From NCBI GenBank assembly GCA_030762895.1, contig CM061068.1, positions 153,284,811-153,348,810 of the forward strand: DNA of 64,000 nt, in the 5' to 3' direction. The DNA comes from Sophora flavescens (taxonomy: Eukaryota; Streptophyta; Magnoliopsida; Fabales; Fabaceae). A model generated the notes under the pieces. The model did no database searches, was not told the DNA's origin, and saw only the letters and a list, made by a program, of their open reading frames with translations. The translations under genes and the position numbers were made by a program. Shown here piece after piece: positions 56,857 to 64,000 of the stretch (positions within the stretch are counted from its first letter, which is position 1; every line of letters starts with the position of its first letter).

Positions 56857-57345
56857 CACCGCAATCGCCATCGCGTCGTTGAATTCCACCAACGAACTGA
56901 ACCGATGGAGAGACGCAATCAGCAAGCTTCTCTACGCGGCGACCACCACTCCTCCACGGTGCCGAAATTGCAACAGCAACCATGACATTAGGTCCAACGG
57001 CCACCGTCAAATCGAGAAACAGAGCATCCCTAGCTTTAGCCCCCAACGACGATAGTTGCATCAACGTCGCTCTGGTTCGTCAGCTGAAACGCCACAATCT
57101 CTTGAAAACGACTACGGCGAGGTAGATCCTTACGGTGGCTTGTTCGATGATGAACATAAGAAGATTCTAGAGATCAAAGAGCAACTCGAACCTGCTTGAT
57201 AATCATTTTCGTTTTAATTTGTGATTTTTTATTAGATTAGATTATTAATTATATTATTAGCTTAATTAATTAGGTTCTTTGTTTCAGGCTGAAGAGTTTT
57301 TTGTGGAGTTGCTACAAACTCTTGCGAACATGGATATTAGATGAA
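56750..57345 (+). pseudogene. MED26C-like: Captured fragment of a MED26c-like Mediator subunit gene
   Basis: In the frame from 56786: VFTFIDTAIAIAS, a segment matching ELNRWRDAISKLLYA and RCRNCN, then a TAG at 57053 and in the same frame DPYGGLFDDEHKKILEIKEQ (about 57125-57185). After an intron-like gap ending TTCTTTGTTTCAG (57288) comes EEFFVELLQTLANMDI. This order matches the N-terminal region and start of the TFIIS N-terminal-like domain of plant MED26c, a Mediator subunit that contacts the transcription machinery. The N-terminal residues lie in the other frame (FYSSADTGALLV, about 56790-56825), so there is a frameshift near 56830. The intron donor GT is not visible and the fragment stops within the domain. 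Non-functional. Family match is by eye. Confidence 0.65.
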
Positions 57346-57576
57346 GGCGTTGCTCTGGTTCCTGTGGCGGAAGGCAACAGCGGCGCAAGGCTGAGTGGCG
57401 GGCGAGGCTATTGTTATGTGAAGCTGAAACGGTGGGGGTAGGAGTGGGAGGGGTGCTCTGCTCATAGTGGTGTGGCGGTGATGGAGGAGACGAAGGTGTG
57501 GAGGAGCAGTGAAGGGAGTTGAAGGAGAAATAATCCGGTGTGCATGGTATAGGATATGATCATGTGGATGAAAATG
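57346..57576. other. GC-rich filler of the Pack-MULE
   Basis: GC-rich stretch (GGCGGGCGAGGCTATTG, GGTGTGGCGGTGATGGAGG) unlike the AT-rich surroundings; no long frame. Possibly a further captured fragment. Origin unknown. Confidence 0.35.
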
Positions 57577-57652
57577 AATCTATGGTAAATTACAGTCTCC
57601 TACGGTGAGAGACTTGGTGAGGTCTCTCAGCTTAGAATTTGCCTCGGAGTGA

Positions 57653-58252
57653 TACCAAGACAGATAACAACAACAAAAGAATGATGCCATGGTTTCCCGG
57701 TTATTCCCCTCAATTTCCAAAATATTGAGTAGTCTCATATTGTTTATCTAATTGACTACTTATAACATACCTTACAACTACCAATAACTAACTCTTAAGT
57801 TATTGTTCTAACTTTTCTCTCTCTAACTGTTAATATTGTTACTTTTGTTAATAACATTCAAAGGTTTTTTGCTTCTCTATCATCCACTCAATACTAGCCT
57901 AGACCTTCTTTTACTCTACCCAAAAGCTTCACATTTCCCTCAATGTGAAGTGTAGGAAAAGCATCCAAAATGGCTGCTAACAATACTCTCATGCTGTATA
58001 CTTTGTATTAAAGAAAGTAATTAGAGTATTTCTACCACAACTTTGTATTTCATGCAGAGCTGTCAATTTGGCCCAGCCCACCCCATTTGGCCCTAACCCA
58101 CATGGGCCAGGGCCACAAAATCCCACAGGGCCAAAAGACTTACACCTAAAAAAGCCCACAGGGCCAAAAGGCCCCAAAGCCCTGTGGGCCAGGGCCAGCC
58201 CATAGGCCTTACATTTTAGAAACATTTATTTAAAACAGGTTAATTAGTGGTT
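57653..58252. other. Intergenic DNA with GGCC-rich block
   Basis: No gene. 58062-58206 is a block of GGGCCA, GCCCA and CCCACAGGGCC words beginning GAGCTGTCAATTTGGCCC. A similar block occurs inverted at 60690-60860. Minor dispersed repeat. Confidence 0.5.
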
Positions 58253-59471
58253 CACTAGTGTAGGAAGTGCTTTTTGCGTCAATTAAAATTACCTTTTAAC
58301 GTCTGAAAAATACCTGACGTTATTAGAGCAGACGTAAAAAGTTTAACTTTTAACGTCAATTGAATAATTAACTGACGTTAAAAGTACATTTTTAACGTCG
58401 GTTATTTATTTTGACTGATGTTATAAATAATTTTATTAAAAAAATCCAAACTTTCAACATAATCAAAAGTATAAAAGCCATAAAAATCCAAACTTTTATA
58501 ACAGAATCAAAAGAAAACACACAAGAATAGAAAGTTTCAACAGAATCAGTAACAAACACATAAAAATCCAAACTTTTACAAAAGAATTAGAAGAAAACAC
58601 ATAAAAATCTAAACTTTACAACAGATAAACATCAAAATTTGTTTAAGACAGCACCACCACCTCCTTGACAAGATCTCGGCATCGTCCTCATCATTTTTGG
58701 CAGATCTCCTTGAAGTAGGGACCTTCGATCTAAACCAAATCTGCAACTACCAAGCAGATCTGAACCAAGTGGCGGACCAAAACAAATAGGCATGGTGGTA
58801 GAGCTGATGAGAATAACAACACCCCAACACAACTTGAGATAGATCTGGTACAGAGCGGGTCGGAGGCGCGTGTGGTGGCATATCGGATCCATGGGAGACA
58901 CGTGCTGCCAGTAATCGCGGTCACTGGTCGCAGAAGAATCATCTAGTGCTTGAAGATCTAGCACTTGAAGAAAGATCTAGATGAAGAAGACGCCAAGACG
59001 TTCATCTCCCATTTACGGGTTAGATCGGCTGCTATCCGCTCGTGGGACTCGTTGGGGGTGCAGATATGGAGCCCCATTTGCAACGTCAGGAACGAGAGGT
59101 AGTGAGTGAGAATGAACGATTGGAGTGACTCACTATCTCTGAAGAAATGAGAGTGTAAAGAAATGAAATATTGGAGAATGAAATAAAGCTTATGTGCTTC
59201 TGAAATGAAATGGAGACGATTGGACTTGAGAGAGATTAGGAATGGAGAGAGTCGGAGAAGTCATAAAAAGAAAACACAGCTTGAGAGGATCTCAGCCGTT
59301 AATTACCTAGTGGTCCTCGTCATGTTTCATCCAACGGTAGTCAATGAACATAGGATAAAATTGATTCAATTACCTAGTTACAGTTCTGTCACTGCCTCCT
59401 TTTTAACGTCTTAGTTTTAGTTAACAAACGTTAACCTTGCTTGTTTATTACATATTTTGTACTAGCTAGTG
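58253..59471. mobile_element. Non-autonomous CACTA element
   Basis: Starts CACTAGTGTAGG and ends TAGCTAGTG (CACTAGCTA on the other strand); perfect 3-bp duplication GTT at 58250-58252 and 59472-59474. Subterminal copies of TTTTAACGTC or its reverse complement at about 58294, 58313, 58347, 58370, 58391 and 59402, as expected for transposase-binding repeats. No transposase. The middle (58640-59110) is GC-richer with short frames on the minus strand (58964-58632), possibly captured DNA. Confidence 0.88.
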
Positions 59472-59474
59472 GTT

Positions 59475-59960
59475 GCATTTTCAAACATTTGAGATTTTTT
59501 TCTCAATCATCTTTGTACTTTTCGACGGGAGTAGTTTCAGAAAGAATACTTTATTCATAGTGTTACTCGTAGATTCCATAATAAAATTTTATAGTTCCTA
59601 TGCATTAAAACAAACAATATAAAAAAGTGATTATCGTGCATCAACCAAAGAAAAACTATTAAGGAGAATTCGGCAATCACATCCACAAATATTAAGGGGG
59701 TCAGAATCACAATTTCTTATTAAACTTTTGTAATGAAATAACCACACTTCATCAGTAAAAAAAAATAACTACACTTACAACACATAATAATTGACAGTGT
59801 GTTATTTAAATAAATAATATACAAAACTTTACTGAAAATTGCATTTAATACTCACGTTTTAATTTATATCAAATCATTTATATCCTTTCCTTGACGATTG
59901 ACACGTCATACTATGCCAGGTTTTTGTAAACTTTTTTTAAAAGGACTAAAGTTTAATTTA
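59475..59960. other. AT-rich intergenic DNA
   Basis: No gene or repeat recognised. Confidence 0.6.
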
Positions 59961-60115
59961 TATGTACTATCAGTATACAGCTTTTTACACTGTCAACCAA
60001 TCAGAAATATATGAGTGACTTTTAAGGTAGTTAGAATAAGAGTCAAACATTTTAACTTATGTGACAATTTCTGATCGATTGACTGTGTAAAATTTCTTTA
60101 TACTGGCAGTGCATA
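59961..60115. mobile_element. MITE, 155 bp, with inverted repeats over 50 bp
   Basis: The left end TATGTACTATCAGTATACAG and TTTTTACACTGTCAACCAAT is mirrored at the right by TATGCACTGCCAGTATAAAG and TTTTACACAGTCAATCGATC on the other strand. Candidate duplication TTTA on both sides (59957-59960, 60116-60119). Words such as CACTGTCAACCAATCAGAAA are common in legume genomes in my experience, which is part of the host guess. Confidence 0.8.
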
Positions 60116-61388
60116 TTTATTCAAGTAATAAGAACATAATTTCTAAATTTATAAGTACTTGTCATATTAATTTTGAATCCAAAGAACAATATGATTGATC
60201 TATATCATAATTTTAAAGGTTAATATGATTGATGTTTATCACTAAAAAATAATAATAAATTTGGAATATTAATTACTAATATGATAAATGTATATAAGTT
60301 CACAAACCAACTTGTAGAGCGGTTACTTGATTCCTGAAGGATTTTTTTTTCACTGCTAGATAAATTCAATTATTAGTTTTAGGTAAATGATTAAATTGAA
60401 GTTATAGTATAGTAATGCAATCATGGAATAAAACTTGATGCCTAACCAAAAAGAAAATAAATAAAAAAAGATTGATGAATAAATAGAAAAATAATGAACG
60501 CAACAGTTTTTTAAAAAAGCAAAACTCGGGTAGACAATACCAAGTAGTGATTTTCAATAAATAAAAAAGGTTAAAACCATAAAATGAAGGATTTATGTTC
60601 CTAAGCATAGACGCATCACGCATGCCTAATTCTGCTCCCCTTCCTTTGCACACCGCATAGACGTATCACGCATGTCAGATCTAATTTTAATTGATAGCGG
60701 GCTGACCCATAAAAGCCTCATCCCCAACCCCCTAAAAAATTTAAACTCATGGGTAGGGGCTAAAATCAACCCACATAGGAGGGGGCTGAAAAATTAGTGG
60801 GCTAGGTAGGAGGGCAAATGAGGTGGATCTGGGGCTTAGGGTCATGTTGACAACTCTAATTTCATCGATTTGGTGGTTTTAATGTTCTATGTTTTACTTC
60901 CATTTGGGAATAAGCATGACGGAATAGTTTTTTGTAGGTTTAGAGACAAGTTATAGGTTCAACCATATAATATTTTTATGATACTTGTTTGAACAAATAT
61001 ATTGTATCTCCATTTGGTTCTTTGGGTTTATCCTTATATTTGGGTTGAGTACCCCTAATGCTCTATTCAATATATTTTAGCTTATAAAAAAAAAATTCTA
61101 CCACAACTATATACATTATTATTAAAATTTTGAATGGCTAGTTGTTGGAACCGAACTTGTAGGATAACGTAAAATGAACCCTTACATATGTATAGAAAGC
61201 TCTCAGTAGAAATACTAGTCAATTTACAAAGTTTTAATTAACCAAGTATTTAATTTTATGTAAGTAAGCTATAATTGAAGAAAGTTGTTTACGTATTTTT
61301 GGAAAATATTTGTACAACTGCGTTAGAAACTTAGGATAAACAATATTGCATATTCATGTATATATGAGTAGGTATCGAGGTATCTTAT
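60116..61388. other. AT-rich intergenic DNA
   Basis: No gene. Contains the inverted GGCC-like block (60690-60860, ending GTTGACAACTCT) and two CATAGACG(C/T)ATCACGCATG copies at about 60607 and 60656. Small frames such as 60402-60653 (minus) are AT-driven. Confidence 0.5.
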
Positions 61389-61397
61389 ATCCCAAGA

Positions 61398-62601
61398 GGG
61401 CGAGTTTATGGTGCACCACCCTCCATAATAATACAAGTGATGCACCACCCACATGGTATCTTTCTGATCAATCATATAGTCATGTGGGCCATATAACTTC
61501 TCAACTCATTTGCCTTGTATTCAAACCTCCTTTTTATACATTATGTTCGGTGGTATACTTTATTAACCAAACACATTGATTTATGTTTTTTTAAAATATG
61601 AATACATCCATTAATCAATAGAAATTAAAACAAGCTACCCCTTTCCCTGACATTTATGCCCTTTGTACTGCATCGTCTTCTTCCCAGAGCAATGTTTGAA
61701 ACCATATCATAAATTGTATATAATTTATAAAACAAAATAAACATCAAATATAATTAAGTAAAAATTCAAGATAAATCATTCTTATTAGTCCTTTCTTAGT
61801 TTCTTTGCCCGTCTCCATGGAGAAAAGGGGGCATTCCTGAAGCACACCCATTTGAGACTCTCTGTTTTTGCGGGAGCGGCAGGATCCGACGACTCCTCCA
61901 CCGCCATTTAAAGGCGGGTCTTGGACTTTCGGAGAGGCGGAGGTGATAGAGAACCCGAAATACCTTCTTCCCTACCCGAAAACTCGAATCCGACTCGGTT
62001 CCACATGTTGCGCAAAAATGGATCTCACCATACGTACTATGAAGAACAACGACCCATTCACCTCCCTCCGACGCCTTCTGACAACACCTACTCCGATGCC
62101 GCCGCGAAAACCCCGACAAATCATATACCTGCCTCCACCTACAACTCAGAAGATGGGGTATATGATTCCACCACAAACAAACATGAATTTGTTGGCAAAA
62201 GGACAATCTTCCGTAGACAAAAATGAACCACCGTCAAAGTGGCGGTACGAAAAGTCTCTGCCATTTGTCGGTGGTGGTGACGACCACCGTATACCCAGTT
62301 AAGAAATGGGGGGTCCGAAAAAATATTATCTCGTGAAGAACACTTACCGTATGACAAAAAACAGGTTAAAAAACAATAATTAATATATTATTAAATTAAC
62401 TTATTTCTTTGGAAATATATATTTCATATACATGTATTTTCATAACATGATACTGTTACCATACATCTTTGACTACAAAAATATTTGAAAAGTCGAGCTG
62501 ACACAAGGGAACACATGTGACAAAGTCATTGGAGGACAATAAGACAACTGGATGGTGCACCACTGCTCCACTCAGGAGGGTGGTGCACCATAGACGCTTC
62601 C
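61398..62601. mobile_element. Mutator-like element with perfect 9-bp duplication
   Basis: Ends GGGCGAGTTTATGGTGCACC and, on the other strand, GGAAGCGTCTATGGTGCACC; both continue ACCCTCC. Perfect 9-bp duplication ATCCCAAGA at 61389-61397 and 62602-62610. No transposase. The interior holds a GC-rich open segment (61800-62310) flanked by AT-rich DNA, as in Pack-MULEs. Confidence 0.88.
61868..62302 (+). CDS. Unrecognised open frame inside the Mutator-like element
   Basis: 144 codons, MRERQDPTTPPPPFKGGSWT to a TAA after GGGDDHRIPS. Overlapping frames are also open: plus 61921-62226 and minus 62206-61796 (136 codons). Composition is proline- and threonine-rich and GC-rich compared with the flanks, pointing to captured coding DNA, but I cannot say which frame or strand was coding. 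No domain recognised. Confidence 0.3.
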   Translation: MRERQDPTTPPPPFKGGSWTFGEAEVIENPKYLLPYPKTRIRLGSTCCAKMDLTIRTMKNNDPFTSLRRLLTTPTPMPPRKPRQIIYLPPPTTQKMGYMIPPQTNMNLLAKGQSSVDKNEPPSKWRYEKSLPFVGGGDDHRIPS

Positions 62602-62776
62602 ATCCCAAGATGAAGTAGATGTACTTAGTAAAAATACCGGAGATGTGTCAATTAGGGTGTCAAATCTAGTTGTATAAATAATGAATTTTTTTTAATTACA
62701 AAGGATGCCCAACACTTGTGTGAGAAAGAGAAGGTAGGATATAGTTCTATCTTATTATGTTATCTATTTGATACAT

Positions 62777-63155
62777 GGTGGATTCTATGGTGCACCATAT
62801 TAAAAGTGTTGTATGGATGCACCTTATCATTTTGATCATTGATTAAATAGAAATTATATCAATGACTGAGATTTAAACTAGATAATGATTTGACAAGTAA
62901 AAATATATATTAAATGATAACTTTGTCTCTACCATCTACCTCACCTCACCGTCGCCCCAACTATCGACCCGAGGTTGGGACGACGGTGGCAGTGAGAGAG
63001 GGGTGTTAGCAGTTAAGGTTGTGGTGGTAATCGGTGAAGGTAATGATGGGTTTGGAAAATAATAATAATAATAATTTATTTTACAGGAAACAATATTCCA
63101 CAAGGTGCACCCATGCACCTTTATTTAGAGGGTGCATGTTATGTTAGATAACACA
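62777..63155. mobile_element. Short Mutator-like element, 379 bp
   Basis: Starts GGTGGATTCTATGGTGCACC, matching the termini of the other two. The right end on the other strand has ATGCACCCTCTAAATAAAGG and GGGTGCACC, aligning with ATGGTGCACCATATTAAAAG and GATGCACC at the left. Flanking 9-mers TTGATACAT (62768-62776) and TTGATACAA (63156-63164) agree at 8 of 9. The middle (62935-63055) is GC-rich, possibly a captured piece. Confidence 0.72.
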
Positions 63156-63164
63156 TTGATACAA

Positions 63165-63794
63165 ATACGGTGTTCTCTCGAGACTTGAAGGAGACAGTGT
63201 AATGTGGACCCTCCTTTTCTTTTTTAGGTTTGTGAGTGAAGTAATTCTTGTAATTTTTAATAAAATAAGATTCAATTTTAAATTTTTACGTCAAATGTAA
63301 AAAAACTTCATTAATTGATGTACCTTCAATTGAATATAAACACCAAAATTTTATAATTATAGTTTGATGGACTCATGTTCCTCAATGATTTATAGTTCTA
63401 CTCTTTGTTTTCTTGCTTTTGGGCAGTTTCAACCCGGTTGTTCACAAAAAGAAAGCAACAGGGTGAATCAAACGAAAATACAAATCAGTATTAAAAAACC
63501 AAACGTATATTTCGTACAAATATGAAATCTTCATAATCTTTTAGACTCATCGAGTCTCAATTATTTCCCTTAAGTATGTGTTTCATATCATGCCTCAAAT
63601 AAAATTAAGAAATAAAAATAGAATAAATTATTCGGCTGCAAGTCGTATAATACTAGTAGGACCTTATTTTTATGGACTCAATCCACTCAACAACACTAGC
63701 TCATGCACAACACGTTACCGAGTCAGTTTCAACAATATTTGCGGTATTTACCCTCCTCTGAAGGAACTGTTCTTTCCAATACTTGATGTAGTTC
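63165..63794. other. AT-rich DNA, possible 3' UTR of a minus-strand gene
   Basis: No open frame that convinces. If the exon at 63795-63911 is real, part of this is its 3' untranslated region; AATAAA-like words occur on the minus strand (for example TTTATT-type stretches near 63596-63630). Confidence 0.35.
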
Positions 63795-63911
63795 TCAACT
63801 TCTTCTTAGCAAGCTAAATAAAATCTGCAAACTGGTCTTTCTAGATTTCTTATTGTAGGTACCGTTATTAGCCACATCTGGTGCAGGTGCAAGTGTAGGG
63901 TTGCTCTGCTC
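63795..63911 (-). CDS. Candidate last exon of a host gene
   Basis: On the minus strand an open segment of 38 codons starts right after ACATTTGTCAG (a good splice acceptor) with EQSNPTLAPAPDVANNGTYN and runs through KKSRKTSLQILFSLLRR to a TGA at 63795-63797. Proline/alanine-rich then basic, as in the tail of many plant proteins. No family recognised. Upstream exons would be beyond base 64000. The alternative is a chance open stretch. Confidence 0.3.
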   Translation of the reverse strand, partial: EQSNPTLAPAPDVANNGTYNKKSRKTSLQILFSLLRRS

Positions 63912-64000
63912 CTGACAAATGTAACATGCTTCCGAATGTCACATGAAACTAATACATTACAGATACGTATAATCACGGCAGAAAACTTTTAAGCATTTAA
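63912..64000 (-). other. Possible intron before the candidate last exon
   Basis: Pyrimidine-rich toward the acceptor when read on the minus strand. No coding sequence can be assigned before the window ends. Confidence 0.25.

Larger units (their letters stand above)
56530..57643. mobile_element. Pack-MULE: Mutator-like element carrying a host gene fragment
   Basis: Ends GGTGGATTCTATGG and, on the other strand, GGCAAATTCTAAGC. The terminal inverted repeats of about 65 bp (56531-56597 against 57577-57643) align without gaps, with roughly three quarters of positions equal. Flanking 9-mers TAAGAGTGA (56521-56529) and TCGGAGTGA (57644-57652) agree at 7 of 9, the 9-bp duplication length typical of Mutator. 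No transposase is present. Inside are GC-rich coding-like segments, one resembling MED26c. Confidence 0.75.

Overview
The window looks like repeat-rich nuclear DNA of a flowering plant, probably a eudicot. A legume is my best guess, from the style of the Copia elements and the MITE at about 60.0 kb, but nothing here proves it. About 56 kb of the 64 kb is LTR retrotransposon; no complete host gene was found. The coding regions are ordinary plant retroelement gag/pol genes broken by stops and frameshifts.

Layout. 1-2763: ends of two Gypsy-like elements, a minus-strand LTR (Y, about 1-1000) and a 3' internal end plus 3' LTR (Z, 1405-2763). Z has inserted into a Sirevirus-type Copia element, A. 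A continues from 2764 and ends with its own 3' LTR at 39822-41047. A is split in its second ORF by a related Copia element, C (6007-39201). C is split twice: a minus-strand Copia element, B (6933-16886, target duplication AGCAT), sits in its 5' LTR, and a minus-strand chromovirus-type Gypsy element, D (21194-32285, target duplication AGAAG), sits in its reverse transcriptase. To the right is a separate plus-strand Gypsy element, E (41769-56201, target duplication AATGA). Its 3' LTR is split by a minus-strand, internally deleted Gypsy element, G (49102-55282, target duplication ATTAA). The insertion order follows from the interruptions: A before Z and C; C before B and D; E before G.

56202-64000 is different: AT-rich intergenic DNA with small DNA transposons. 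It holds three Mutator-like elements with related termini (56530-57643, 61398-62601, 62777-63155), a CACTA element with a perfect GTT duplication (58253-59471), and a MITE (59961-60115). The first Mutator-like element carries an intron-containing fragment resembling the plant Mediator subunit gene MED26c, so it is a Pack-MULE. At the right edge a short minus-strand open frame behind a good splice acceptor may be the last exon of a host gene.

The most unusual pattern is structural. Three LTR families (Y, Z, E) each carry a cluster of short CpG-rich palindromes of different sequence ending only about 10-20 bp upstream of a TATA box. The LTRs of D carry arrays of a unit that can itself fold into a hairpin, and D and G share tandem repeats of about 144 bp.
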